This document shows, one piece after another, positions 1 through 8,408 of a DNA stretch of 33,533 nucleotides. The first letter of the stretch is position 1. Every line of letters begins with the position of its first letter. The notes under the pieces were generated by a model. It saw nothing but the letters and a program-made list of their open reading frames with translations, ran no database searches and was not told the origin of the DNA. The stretch lies in NCBI RefSeq assembly GCF_016900095.1, contig NZ_JACJJP010000034.1, forward strand, positions 1-33,533, in the 5' to 3' direction. The stretch comes from Gemmiger formicilis (GTDB lineage Bacteria > Bacillota > Clostridia > Oscillospirales > Ruminococcaceae). The position numbers and the translations under genes were made by a program.

Positions 1-1385
1 GGCGTTGCGGTGGCCGCAGGGGTGGCAGTGGGTGCCGGGGTCGGGGTGGCGGCCGCCGGGGCCACGCAGGCTTCCGGCACATTGGCCACGGTCACCGCAG
101 TGGCACCCGCATCCGCCGTGCCGATGAAGGTCAGATTGCTGAGGTAGTAGGCTGGTTCACCGGCGGCCAGGCAGAAGGTATGGCTGCCGGCGGACAGCCC
201 GGTGATGACCAGGCGGCCCTGGTCGTCGGCAGTGGCAGTGCGGGCGGCACCATCCAGCAAAAAGCTGATCTGACGGCCCGCGTAGGCCGTCCCCAGGTTG
301 ACTACACCGTCGTAGGTGGCGGCGGTGACAGGCAGGACACGGCCGGTGCTGCCTCCGCGGGACAAAAGTACCGTCAGGGTCTCGGCGTTCACGTTTTGCG
401 GCAGGGCTGCGACGGCACCGTCCAGGGTCAGGGACGCCCCGGCCAGATAATCGGTATAGCCTGCCTCGGCATTGACACCGCAGCGGCTGAGCATGTCGGT
501 GGGCAGTACCACCAGCAGGGTGTTCTGCTCGTCCCCGCCGTCCAGCCGGATGCCGGTTTCGGTGTCGGGGCTGATCAGGAAGGCTTCCACAAACCGGGGT
601 TCATTCTCGGTGGTCTGGTAGAGAGCCCGCAATCCGCTGACCTGCCAGAATCCGCCGTAAGAGTCGCTGGAGGAATCGTTCATGCCCGCCAGGCCCTGGT
701 TCAGCATCTCGTACAGCTTTTTCGGGGTAACCTGCACCATGGACAGGGCGGTATCGGCCGCCACCGCCTTGGCCACATCCGCCAGGGTAGCGCCGGCAGC
801 CACGTTTCCGGTCAGGCTGGCACCGTCAATGAGGGCCACCACCGGCAGGCCGCGCAGAGAGGCGGTTTCTTCCCCGCTCCACAGCCAGGATGCCGCCGCA
901 GCGGCGGCCGCGTCGGCGGCCAGGTCACCCAGGTTGGTTTCTTCCCGGGCGGCGGGGTTCAGGGTAACGCCGGCCATCAGCTCCACGCTGCCCCACTGCT
1001 GCACATTCACAGTGCAGGTGTCGGCCGTGATGTCCGCGCTGCCCTGGGGATAGGCCACACCGGCCTGCACGGCGCCCTGCATCCACCCCTGGGATACCGG
1101 TTTCCAGGCGGTTTCCGGCGTGGTCTGCAAGGCGTTTGCCGTCTCGGCCGTGGCCGTTTCCGCTGTGGCCGTCTCGGCGGTGGCGGCGGTTTCGGCGGTG
1201 GAAGCTTCCTTGCCGCTGCCGGTGATGATCCGCACCAGGTCCCCCAGCACCGGAACTTCCAGCAGAGTTTCCATCCAGCCGCTCTTGCCGGTTTCGGCGG
1301 CGGCAGCCAGGGCCGGGGCGGGGGCCGCACAGAACAGAGCGGCGGCCAGGGTCAGGCTGGTCATGCGCAGTTTCCAGTTGGTCAT
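1..1385 (-). CDS. Secreted protein with 5'-nucleotidase C-terminal-like domain (partial, 3' end outside window)
   Basis: The frame is open from an ATG at 1385 to the left edge, giving about 461 residues. An AAGGAAGGGGA ribosome site lies just upstream. Residues 1-28 form a signal peptide (basic start, hydrophobic core, ending AxA). A low-complexity stretch at about 60-85 is built from repeated TAETA units. Residues about 148-300 match the pattern of the 5'-nucleotidase C-terminal domain: an NLGDLAADA-like helix, LPVVALIDGASL in place of the usual N-G-G-x-R loop, a T-L-A-D-V segment, and GGFWQVSGLR, which resembles the family's LQVSGLR strand. No metallophosphatase domain precedes it, so catalysis is unlikely and a binding or wall-associated role is more plausible. 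After it comes an Ig-like segment and then a Pro/Thr/Ala-rich tail reaching the window edge, typical of a wall-spanning linker. The domain call rests on pattern recognition. The exact function is unknown. Confidence 0.7.
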   Translation of the reverse strand, partial: MTNWKLRMTSLTLAAALFCAAPAPALAAAAETGKSGWMETLLEVPVLGDLVRIITGSGKEASTAETAATAETATAETATAETANALQTTPETAWKPVSQGWMQGAVQAGVAYPQGSADITADTCTVNVQQWGSVELMAGVTLNPAAREETNLGDLAADAAAAAAASWLWSGEETASLRGLPVVALIDGASLTGNVAAGATLADVAKAVAADTALSMVQVTPKKLYEMLNQGLAGMNDSSSDSYGGFWQVSGLRALYQTTENEPRFVEAFLISPDTETGIRLDGGDEQNTLLVVLPTDMLSRCGVNAEAGYTDYLAGASLTLDGAVAALPQNVNAETLTVLLSRGGSTGRVLPVTAATYDGVVNLGTAYAGRQISFLLDGAARTATADDQGRLVITGLSAGSHTFCLAAGEPAYYLSNLTFIGTADAGATAVTVANVPEACVAPAAATPTPAPTATPAATAT

Positions 1386-1440
1386 ATAAGTCCCCTTCCT
1401 TCATTTTTGTTTTCCTGCAACTGAGAACGACTATCCGCCG

Positions 1441-1483
1441 AAAAAACAAAACGGGGCGCGCGCTTTGGCTCGCGCGTGCCCCG
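1441..1483 (-). terminator. Intrinsic terminator of the lipoprotein gene
   Basis: Arms at 1452-1463 and 1472-1483 form a 12-bp GC-rich stem with one G-T wobble and an 8-nt loop. Read on the minus strand it is followed by TTTTGTTTTTT. It sits immediately downstream of the lipoprotein stop at 1489 and separates that gene from the secreted protein gene starting at 1385. Confidence 0.88.
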
Positions 1484-1488
1484 CTGCT

Positions 1489-2625
1489 TTATGCGGTTGT
1501 CTTGATATTCGACGCCTTGTAGGTCTTCATGGCCGAGGCGTCCAAGTTCTGTTCCATGGCAGCACCATCGGCATAGAACTGATCCTGCAGCTCATCGCCC
1601 TTGAGCAGGCTGAGCAGATCGTAGGTGTCCTTGTAGTTCTGCAGGGTATCGGCTTCCAGCGGGTCCACGTCGCACATGACGCCGATGCTCATGCCCAGAT
1701 CCACCGTGGTCCACACACCCTTGCCGGCCGCATCCAGGGCGTCGGTGAGGGTGGTACCGTAGCTCTTCAGGGTTTCCGGGGTCAGCAGCTGGCTGCCCAC
1801 ATAGTAGGCACCCATGCCGGATTCCGGCGTGGCGCCCAGCACTTCCATGGCCTGGGCCACGTACTGGTCCGCCGCCTCATACATGGAGGTGAACCGCTCG
1901 GTGCGGCCGCTCTCGGCGGAAGCCCAGCCGTTCAGGGTGTCGGCGCACTCCTGGGCCAGAGCCTGGATCTGAGCGTTCTGGTCTTCGTCCGCAAAGGCGT
2001 AAGAAGCGGAATCAAACAGCGGCAGCTGAACCACGTCCACATACCGGCAGTCATTGTACAGGAAATCGATGTATTCCTCATCGGTCACCGGCGTCTGGCC
2101 GTTTTCGCCGTAGATCAGTTCCAGGCAGGCATCGGCCTTGGCGCTGTTCAGCTCGTACTGTTCCAGGGTGGCCTGGCTGATGCCGTTGGCGGTGTACACA
2201 TCGCCGTCGGACTCCCACTCGGAAGCGGCGGTGTCGGCGGCCTCGGCGGTGGCGGCGTCGTCCAGGGTGGCGCCCAGCTCATCAAACTTGGCTTCCACAG
2301 CGGCGTAATACTGCAGGTTGCGCAGGGTCAGGCGCTCCAGATAATCGGCGCCGTCGGTGGTGACTTCTTCATCCCCGATGGTGCCGGTGCACTGGGCCTT
2401 GAGCACGGCCTTCACATCGTCCGCCGTCTCACCGGTGGCCAGATCGGCCAGGCCGGACACGGTCTTGTAGGCGTTGTACTGGGCCAGCAGATAGATGCCG
2501 GCGGGAATTTCCACCCCGCCGATGGACCCCACCGACGAGGGAGTGCTGACGGTGCAGCCCGTCACACCCAGCAGCATGGCCACGGCCAGCCCCAGGCTGA
2601 GGAATCTTGCATGTAAGGATTTCAT
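1489..2625 (-). CDS. Foldase/SurA-N-like lipoprotein (PrsA-like without recognisable PPIase)
   Basis: The protein has 378 residues. The start at 2625 (MKSLHARF) is preferred over an upstream in-frame ATG because AAAGGAG lies just before it and the signal peptide begins there. A hydrophobic core ends in a lipobox LGVTGC, so the mature protein is expected to be a lipid-anchored extracellular protein. The body is acidic, helical and Ala/Asp/Glu-rich, with 'GGVEIPAGIYLLAQYNAY' near the N-terminus. This resembles the start of SurA/PrsA chaperone domains, where the first helix follows a 'V-n-G-x-x-I' strand. No parvulin PPIase motif is evident. A role in folding or surface-protein maturation is inferred from that resemblance only. 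It has its own promoter (2684-2712) and terminator (1441-1483), so it is probably monocistronic. Confidence 0.72.
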   Translation of the reverse strand: MKSLHARFLSLGLAVAMLLGVTGCTVSTPSSVGSIGGVEIPAGIYLLAQYNAYKTVSGLADLATGETADDVKAVLKAQCTGTIGDEEVTTDGADYLERLTLRNLQYYAAVEAKFDELGATLDDAATAEAADTAASEWESDGDVYTANGISQATLEQYELNSAKADACLELIYGENGQTPVTDEEYIDFLYNDCRYVDVVQLPLFDSASYAFADEDQNAQIQALAQECADTLNGWASAESGRTERFTSMYEAADQYVAQAMEVLGATPESGMGAYYVGSQLLTPETLKSYGTTLTDALDAAGKGVWTTVDLGMSIGVMCDVDPLEADTLQNYKDTYDLLSLLKGDELQDQFYADGAAMEQNLDASAMKTYKASNIKTTA

Positions 2626-2683
2626 CAGAAAGTAACGCTCCTTTATACCTTTCGCTTGCGCATCAAAGCGCATATATGAAGTG

Positions 2684-2712
2684 ATTATACCGCTTTTGGG
2701 CGTTCTTTGCAA
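2684..2712 (-). promoter_or_regulatory. Sigma-A type promoter for the lipoprotein gene
   Basis: On the minus strand TTGCAA (2712-2707) and a perfect TATAAT (2689-2684) are separated by 17 nt. The start codon lies about 60 nt downstream at 2625. Confidence 0.75.
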
Positions 2713-2757
2713 GCAAAAGGCCGGTCGCGGTGTTCAGCTTTTACAAAAATTCCACCG

Positions 2758-5700
2758 TCAGCCCGCGGCGCCGGGCAGCAAAGCCACTGCATCCCGCAGA
2801 ATGACCAGAGGGTCTTCGCCCTTGAGCACATGCAGGCTGATGTAGGGCCGCCCCACGGCGCTGTACAGCACCCGGTGGGGCATGGTGTCCATCAGCTTGC
2901 CCAGCTGGGCCGGTCCCACCACGTCGGAGTACAGAATCAGGTTTTCCCCCTTCTGCACAATCTCCACAATGCCCGCCCGGGCGGCGGTGACGCGTACCAG
3001 CGACACATCCACCAGGCTCTGCACACACTTGGGCGGGTCGCCGTACCGGTCGATGAGCTCGTCCAGCACATCCTCTGCCCCCTCAGCGCTTTCAATGGCC
3101 GCAATGCGCTTGTAGGCCTCGATGCGGCCTGCTGCGTCGGGGATATAGTTTTCCGGCAGGTAGGCGTCGGCGGTCACATCCACCAGGCAGTCGCTCTTGT
3201 CCGGCTCCTGCGGCAGGCCCTTGGCGGCGGCGATGGCCTGGTTGAGCATCTTCACGTACAGTTCGTAGCCCACAGCCTCCATATGACCGTGCTGGCTGTG
3301 TCCCAGCAGGCTGCCGGCGCCCCGGATCTGCAGGTCCCGCATGGCGATGCGGAATCCCGACCCGAACGCGGTGAATTCCCGGATGGCCGACAGGCGTTTG
3401 GCGGCGATTTCGGTGAGGACGGCGTCCCGTCGGAAGGTGAAATAGGCGTAGGCCTTGCGGGAGGACCGCCCCACCCGGCCGCGGATCTGGTACAGCTGGG
3501 ACAGGCCCATGTGGTCGGCGTTTTCGATGACCAGGGTGTTGCAGTTGCGCACGTCCACACCCGTCTCGATGAGGGTGGTGCAGACCAGCACGTCGATCTC
3601 GTTGTCCAGCAGCTGCCGCCACACCACCGAGATCTGCTCTTCGGTCATCTTGCCGTGGGCGATGCCCACCCGGGCACCGGGGGCCATCTTGCCAACCCGG
3701 GTAGCACACTGTTCAATATCGTCCACCCGGTTGTGCAGGTAGTATACCTGGCCGCCCCGGGCCAGCTCCTTGCGGATGGCCTCCGCAATGATGCCCTCGT
3801 CGTATTCCAGCACATAGGTTTCCACCGGTTGGCGCTCGATGGGCGGCTGTTCGATGGTGGACATATCCCGGATGCCGGACAGGGCCATATTCAGCGTGCG
3901 GGGAATGGGGGTGGCGGACAGGGTGAGCACATCCACCCCCACAAAGTTCTCCTTGAGTTTTTCCTTGTGCTTGACCCCGAAGCGCTGCTCCTCATCGATG
4001 ATGAGCAGGCCCAGGTCCTTGAACTTCACATCATCGGACAGAAGGCGGTGGGTTCCCACCACAATGTCCACGGTGCCGTCCTTCAGCCCGCGCAGGGTCT
4101 CCTTCTGTTCCCGGGCGCTGCGGTAGCGGGACAGCAGGCCGATGCGGATGGGAAACGCCTCCATGCGGGCCATGGCGGTGTTGAAGTGCTGCCAGGCCAG
4201 GATGGTGGTGGGGGCCAGAATGGCACACTGTTTGCCCCCCATGACGCACTTGAAGGCGGCGCGCAGGGCCACTTCGGTCTTGCCCACTCCCACATCGCCG
4301 CACAGCAGGCGGTCCATGGGCCAGGGCTGTTCCATATCGTGCTTGATCTCGGCGGCACTGGTCAGCTGGTCGGGGGTCTCGTCGTAGGCAAAGCGCTGTT
4401 CAAAGTCCCCCTGCCAGGTATCGTCCGGCGGGAAGGCATACCCGTGGGCTTGCTTGCGCCGGGCATACAGCTCGATGAGCTCCTTGGCCATCAGTTCGGT
4501 GGCGGCCCGGACCTTCTTGCGGGTCTTGGCCCATTCGGCCCCGCCCAGGCGGCTGAGCTTGACGTTTTCGGCATCGCCGGGGGCGGTGTAGCGGGACAGC
4601 AGGTCCAGCTGGGTGACCGGCACGTACAGGGCGTCCCCCTTGGCGTATTCGATGCGCAGGTAGTCCTTGATGACCCCCTGCACCTCCATGCGGCGGATGC
4701 CCGCATAGCGGCCGATGCCGTGGTTCTGGTGCACCACCAGATCCCCGGGGGTGATGTCGGTGAGGCTGTCCAGGGCGTCCTTGTTGCGCTTGGGTTTGCG
4801 TTTGGCGGTGCCGCTCTGGCCGAAGGCCCGGGCGGTGAGCAGGGCAAATCTGGCAAAGGGCAGTTCGCACCCAGCGGAAAGCTGCCCCGGCAGCACCTGC
4901 ACCAGCCCCGGCGCCGGCGGGACGTCCGGGTCGGTGGAGACGGTGCATCCCCTGCCCCGCAGGTCCTGGGCCAGACCGGCGGCGGCGCGGGTGGTTCCGG
5001 CCAGCACGGTGACCGCAAAGCCACGGCTGCGCAGGGGTTCCAGTTCCTCCCACAGAGCGGCCACCTCGCCGTTCCAGGCGGGCAGGTTGTGGGCCGGGGC
5101 GTTGACCATCTCTTTCAGCGGCTGGTCCGGAATGCTGCGGGCAAAGTTTTCGGCCAGCAGGGTGCGGTACTGCCCCGTCCGGGTCCACAGCCAACCGGCG
5201 TCGGCATACAGGTGGTCCAGCCCGGCGCAGAGCACGCCGTCCTCAAACAGGGCGGAAAGCTCCTCTCCCCTTCTGTAGTTGGCGGCGCGCTCGGCTTCCC
5301 GCACCGAGGCGGGCTCCTCCACGCAGAGCAGCGGATCGTCGAAATAATCCAGCAGGGTGGCGGGCTGGGGATACCGCACATTCAGGTACTTGTCCATGGA
5401 AACCGGCAGGATGCCCGCATCCAGCTGGGCCAGATCGGGGGCCATGATCTGCTCCATGGCGGTGCGCTTTTTGCCCCGGGTACGCTTCCAATAGGCGCGC
5501 AGGGCTTCCGCCGCCTGGGCGGGCGCGCCAAAGAGCACCTCCCGGGCAGGGCTGAGATAGATTTTTTCCACCCCTTCGTCCCGGCGCTGGGTGGCCAGGT
5601 CGAAGGTGTGCATGGTGTCGATCTCGTCTCCCCAGAACTCCACACGCACCGGGGCTTTCATCTCGGGGGCATACAGGTCCAGGATTTCGCCGCGGATGGA

Positions 5701-6207
5701 GAACTGCCCCGGACCTTCCACCCGATCCCGGCGCACGTATCCGGCGTCCAGCAGCATGGTGTTGAGCTCCTCCCGGGGGATGGAATCCCCAGGATGCAAC
5801 GTGCGGGTGTTGCGGCAGAAATCCTCCTTGGGGGTGGTGAACTGGGTCAGGCCCTCGACGGGCACGCAGACGGCCTGCAGCCGTCCGCCCACCAGGTCCC
5901 CCAGCACAGCCAGGCGACGGTACTCGTATTCCCGGGCGGTACCCTCGATGGGGCGCAGCACATAGTCCCGGGCCGGAAACACCGCCGCCGGGACCCCCAG
6001 GGTGTTCAGGTCGGCGGCAAAGCGGGTGGCTTCGGCCTCGCCGGGGGTAACAATGCACAAAGGCCGCCCCAGTTCCCGGCTGAGCGCCGCATATACCTGG
6101 GCGCGACCGGCGCTGGGCAGCCCGAACAGCGCGCTGGCTCCCTTGCCGGACAGCGCGCCGATGAGCTTTTTATGTTCCTGCGTTTGCTGAAAAAGTTCGT
6201 AAAACAT
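2758..6207 (-). CDS. mfd: Transcription-repair coupling factor Mfd
   Basis: The protein has 1149 residues, the usual Mfd length. Mfd is a cytoplasmic ATP-driven DNA translocase that pushes stalled RNA polymerase off lesions and recruits UvrA. The order of domains is visible. Residues about 1-350 are UvrB-like (for example GQFSIRGEILDLYAPE). About 480-550 is the RNA-polymerase-interacting CarD-like domain (GDLVVHQNHGIGRYAGI). Then comes the RecG-like helicase core with Walker A GDVGVGKTEVALRAAF near residue 635, DEEQRFG near 737, LSATPIPRTLNMAL, and GRVGRSSRKAYAYF. The C-terminal TRCF domain follows (LIDRYGDPP). Start at 6207 (MFYELFQQTQ) has a modest AGGTCG ribosome site. The gene lies downstream of pth but is separated from it by a terminator, so it is likely transcribed mainly on its own. 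Confidence 0.97.
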   Translation of the reverse strand: MFYELFQQTQEHKKLIGALSGKGASALFGLPSAGRAQVYAALSRELGRPLCIVTPGEAEATRFAADLNTLGVPAAVFPARDYVLRPIEGTAREYEYRRLAVLGDLVGGRLQAVCVPVEGLTQFTTPKEDFCRNTRTLHPGDSIPREELNTMLLDAGYVRRDRVEGPGQFSIRGEILDLYAPEMKAPVRVEFWGDEIDTMHTFDLATQRRDEGVEKIYLSPAREVLFGAPAQAAEALRAYWKRTRGKKRTAMEQIMAPDLAQLDAGILPVSMDKYLNVRYPQPATLLDYFDDPLLCVEEPASVREAERAANYRRGEELSALFEDGVLCAGLDHLYADAGWLWTRTGQYRTLLAENFARSIPDQPLKEMVNAPAHNLPAWNGEVAALWEELEPLRSRGFAVTVLAGTTRAAAGLAQDLRGRGCTVSTDPDVPPAPGLVQVLPGQLSAGCELPFARFALLTARAFGQSGTAKRKPKRNKDALDSLTDITPGDLVVHQNHGIGRYAGIRRMEVQGVIKDYLRIEYAKGDALYVPVTQLDLLSRYTAPGDAENVKLSRLGGAEWAKTRKKVRAATELMAKELIELYARRKQAHGYAFPPDDTWQGDFEQRFAYDETPDQLTSAAEIKHDMEQPWPMDRLLCGDVGVGKTEVALRAAFKCVMGGKQCAILAPTTILAWQHFNTAMARMEAFPIRIGLLSRYRSAREQKETLRGLKDGTVDIVVGTHRLLSDDVKFKDLGLLIIDEEQRFGVKHKEKLKENFVGVDVLTLSATPIPRTLNMALSGIRDMSTIEQPPIERQPVETYVLEYDEGIIAEAIRKELARGGQVYYLHNRVDDIEQCATRVGKMAPGARVGIAHGKMTEEQISVVWRQLLDNEIDVLVCTTLIETGVDVRNCNTLVIENADHMGLSQLYQIRGRVGRSSRKAYAYFTFRRDAVLTEIAAKRLSAIREFTAFGSGFRIAMRDLQIRGAGSLLGHSQHGHMEAVGYELYVKMLNQAIAAAKGLPQEPDKSDCLVDVTADAYLPENYIPDAAGRIEAYKRIAAIESAEGAEDVLDELIDRYGDPPKCVQSLVDVSLVRVTAARAGIVEIVQKGENLILYSDVVGPAQLGKLMDTMPHRVLYSAVGRPYISLHVLKGEDPLVILRDAVALLPGAAG

Positions 6208-6275
6208 ACAAGCGACCTGTTTTCAAAAGCGGTGAAATCCGCCGCGGTTGCTTTGCTGCGGCGGGGCGTATACCC

Positions 6276-6308
6276 AAAAATCCCGGCCGCCACAGCGGCG
6301 GCCAGGAT
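6276..6308 (-). terminator. Intrinsic terminator after pth
   Basis: Minus-strand arms 6308-6297 and 6291-6280 pair over 12 bp (one T-G wobble) with a 5-nt loop, followed by TTTTT (6280-6276). It lies 37 nt past the pth stop and before the mfd start at 6207. Confidence 0.85.
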
Positions 6309-6344
6309 TCGGAATCAAACTGTGCGGTCTGCCCTGCCCCGCTC

Positions 6345-6938
6345 TCAGTGGTTGCAGCGGTTCTGGGCTTCGCTGAGCTTGCCGTCCATGATCAGGCGGC
6401 AGGCGGTCTCGATATCGGGGTAACGGTCGGTCATGGCCTTGGCGGCGTCGGGCGGGAACTTGCCCAGCACCCAGGCGGCCAGGTCGTAGTCGGGGTGCGG
6501 TTTGGCCCCCACCCCGATGCGCAGGCGGGGAAAGTCTTCCCCGCCCAGGCTCTGGATGATGCTCTTGAGCCCGTTGTGCCCGCCGGCGGACCCGCTGGCG
6601 CGGATGCGCAGATGGCCGGGTTCCTGGGTGATGTCGTCGCAGAGCACCAGCACATGGTCATGGGGAATCTTGTAGAACTGGGTTGCCGGGGCGATGCTCT
6701 GCCCAGACAGATTCATATAGGTCAGGGGCTTGAGCAGCACCACCTTGTGGCTGCCCACCGTGGCCACCCCGTACAAGCCTTGCCACTTGGCCTTGGCGAT
6801 GTCGCACTTCCACTGGGCGGCCAGGTAGTCCAGGGCCGCAAAGCCGGCGTTGTGGCGGGTGCCTTCGTATTTGGATTCCGGGTTACCCAGACCGGCAATG
6901 AGCCAGTCTGCCCCCGAAGTGTTGCTGAAAAATGACAT
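6345..6938 (-). CDS. pth: Peptidyl-tRNA hydrolase
   Basis: The protein has 197 residues, the normal family length. Pth cleaves the ester bond of peptidyl-tRNAs released prematurely from ribosomes and recycles tRNA in the cytoplasm. The hallmarks are present in order: GLGNPESKYEGTRHNAGF with the active-site Asn and catalytic His, LLKPLTYMNLSG, VLCDDI with the conserved Asp, and GSAGGHNGLKSI with the second conserved Asn. The start at 6938 has GAGGAG about 11 nt upstream. It is the last gene of a minus-strand run that begins at the GlmU-like gene (8004) and ends at the terminator at 6276-6308. Confidence 0.97.
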   Translation of the reverse strand: MSFFSNTSGADWLIAGLGNPESKYEGTRHNAGFAALDYLAAQWKCDIAKAKWQGLYGVATVGSHKVVLLKPLTYMNLSGQSIAPATQFYKIPHDHVLVLCDDITQEPGHLRIRASGSAGGHNGLKSIIQSLGGEDFPRLRIGVGAKPHPDYDLAAWVLGKFPPDAAKAMTDRYPDIETACRLIMDGKLSEAQNRCNH

Positions 6939-6993
6939 AAAGTGCGGTATTCTCCTCTTTGAGCGGGAAGCAAGCTTTCCCTTCTTTTTCCGG

Positions 6994-7266
6994 TCAGTCG
7001 CCCAGCTGTCTGCCCTGGAGTGCCATCCGGGCGGCGGATAGTTCCGTCTTTTTTACCAGGATGCGATATTGGGTGCTGTATTCCGGCTTTTCCCCCAGGG
7101 CCGAAAGCGTTCCTCCCCGCCGGGTACCGTGGCCGAAGGTTTCCGTCCTGGTCCGGAACTGGATACCGGCGCGGCGCAGTGTCTCCGACGCCGCAGCAAA
7201 ACGGGCAGCATCAAAGGCGGCCAGCAATTCCGTCCACTCCAGCAAGTCCGACAGGAACGATTTCAT
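6994..7266 (-). CDS. Small conserved hypothetical protein (possible DUF2007-like)
   Basis: A 90-residue protein between the GlmU-like gene (6-nt gap) and pth (55-nt gap), which supports translation from one operon. The ATG at 7266 has AAAGG upstream. The sequence reads as an alpha/beta fold: an N-terminal helix rich in Ala/Leu, 'ETLRRAGIQFRTR', then 'STQYRILVKKTELSAARMAL'. That layout (helix, short 'aGI' turn, strand, 'Y.I.V...d...A..L') resembles DUF2007 'signal-transducing' proteins, but the match is from memory of the family shape and is weak. No membrane segment, signal peptide or catalytic motif is visible. Confidence 0.6.
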   Translation of the reverse strand: MKSFLSDLLEWTELLAAFDAARFAAASETLRRAGIQFRTRTETFGHGTRRGGTLSALGEKPEYSTQYRILVKKTELSAARMALQGRQLGD

Positions 7267-7272
7267 GACAAA

Positions 7273-8004
7273 TCAGCCTTTCTTTGCGGATTCCAGCTTC
7301 TGTTTCTTCTCAATGTATTTCTGCAGTTTCTTCTCGCCCCAGGAAGGCACGTTCACCTGCTTGGCACGCTCGATGCCAAGGGCTCCGTCCGGCACATCCC
7401 TGCCGATGGTGGAGCCTGCCGCCGTAAAGGCATGGTCCCCCACCGTGACCGGCGCCACCAGGTTGGTGTTGCAGCCGATGAAGGCATAGTCCCCGATGGT
7501 GGTGCGATATTTGCCCTCGCCGTCATAGTTGCAGGTGACGGTGCCGCAGCCGAAGTTGCAGTACTTGCCCACCGTGGCATCCCCGATATAGGTCAGGTGG
7601 CTGACGGTGTTGCCCTCGGCAAAGTCGGCGTTCTTGGTTTCCACATAGGCGCCCAGGTGTACGCCCTCCCCGGTCTTGGTGCCGGTGCGCACATGGGTGA
7701 AGGGGCCGATCTTGTTGTTGGGGCCCAGGGTGCTGTCATAGCACTGGCTGGCATTGACGGTGGAGTTCTGCCCCACCGTGGTGTTTTCCAGCAGGGTGTT
7801 GGGGCCGATGACGCAGCCCGCTTCGATGACCGTGTTCCCCCGCAGGATGCAGCCGGGCAGAATGGTGGCGCCGGGAGCAATGATGACCTCGGGGTCGATG
7901 TATACGTCGTTGCTGATGAACTCAACGCCGTTTTCCAGGTGCTTCTGGAAGGTTTCGGCAAACCGCTGCTTGGCAGCGAGGTAGTTTTCTCTTGCAGTAG
8001 CCAT
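7273..8004 (-). CDS. GlmU-like left-handed beta-helix acetyltransferase (acetyltransferase domain only)
   Basis: The protein has 243 residues. The start at 8004 (MATARENYLAAK) is chosen because AAAGGAGGG lies 8 nt upstream; the frame extends further but without a ribosome site. It matches only the C-terminal half of GlmU, which acetylates glucosamine-1-phosphate using acetyl-CoA for peptidoglycan precursor synthesis. Hexapeptide repeats cover most of the length (VIIAPGATILPGC, VIEAGCVIGPNTLL). The diagnostic block is intact: HVRTGTKTGEGVHLG, VETKNA, SHLTYIGDATVG with the catalytic His, GTVTCNYDGEGKYRTTIGD, FIGCNTNLVAPV, AAGSTIGRDVPDGAL. The N-terminal uridylyltransferase domain with its GTRM-type loop is missing. 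It may act with a separate uridylyltransferase or as another sugar-phosphate N-acetyltransferase. It heads the operon with the 90-residue protein and pth. Confidence 0.85.
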   Translation of the reverse strand: MATARENYLAAKQRFAETFQKHLENGVEFISNDVYIDPEVIIAPGATILPGCILRGNTVIEAGCVIGPNTLLENTTVGQNSTVNASQCYDSTLGPNNKIGPFTHVRTGTKTGEGVHLGAYVETKNADFAEGNTVSHLTYIGDATVGKYCNFGCGTVTCNYDGEGKYRTTIGDYAFIGCNTNLVAPVTVGDHAFTAAGSTIGRDVPDGALGIERAKQVNVPSWGEKKLQKYIEKKQKLESAKKG

Positions 8005-8099
8005 GGCAAAGGCCCTCCTTTTATATGTAGGACACAGGCGATTCGGGGCATTGCCGCCCTGCGGACGGCACGGCGGCAGCACAATGCTCCGCGGCTATC

Positions 8100-8127
8100 A
8101 TTATACCAGACGCCACGGAAAAAGCAA
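8100..8127 (-). promoter_or_regulatory. Promoter for the glmU-like/pth operon
   Basis: On the minus strand TTGCTT (8127-8122), 16-nt spacer, and an extended -10 TGGTATAAT (TATAAT at 8105-8100). The expected leader to the start codon at 8004 is about 90 nt. Confidence 0.65.
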
Positions 8128-8294
8128 AGTAAGAGCAGGGTGCACAAAGGCAGAGCGGAATTTTCGGAAAAGAAATATTTTCGAACTTTCCGCCCATTAT
8201 AATTTACCTCATTTTTGGGCAAATTGCAAGAGAAATGTCCGAAAATTTCGTTAGTTTTTAAGCGAAAGCATTGAGCATTTTTTTAACAATCCAC

Positions 8295-8323
8295 TGGTAA
8301 TTCGTCGTCCGGTCTGTTATAAT
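8295..8323 (+). promoter_or_regulatory. Extended -10 promoter for ppdK
   Basis: TGTTATAAT at 8315-8323 is a perfect extended -10. The -35 (TGGTAA at 8295-8300, 17-nt spacing) is weak, which is usual with an extended -10. The ppdK start is at 8409 with GGAGG about 8 nt upstream of it. Confidence 0.7.
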
Positions 8324-8408
8324 GGACTTTGCAATCAGTCCATGACGTTGCAGGCGGGTGCCTTGCGCACACGCCGGGAAGAAACCGTAGTACATATGGA
8401 GGTAAGAT

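Larger units (their letters stand above)
8005..8408. other. Divergent intergenic region between glmU-like gene and ppdK
   Basis: About 400 nt without a gene, carrying back-to-back promoters (8100-8127 minus, 8295-8323 plus). A second minus-strand TATAAT lies at 8201-8196 with a possible TTGCCC at 15 nt, so the GlmU-like operon may have two promoters. No riboswitch fold was recognised. Confidence 0.6.

Noticed and set aside
180-1424. 414-codon plus-strand frame opposite the secreted protein
   Set aside because: Gly/Gln-rich shadow of the minus-strand gene, which has a signal peptide, ribosome site and recognisable domain.
1465-2616. 383-codon plus-strand frame opposite the lipoprotein
   Set aside because: Shadow frame. 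The minus-strand gene has promoter, ribosome site, lipobox and terminator.
2707-6423. 1238-codon open frame antisense to mfd
   Set aside because: It covers mfd exactly in the opposite sense and extends into non-coding sequence. The composition is typical of a shadow frame, while mfd has every family motif.
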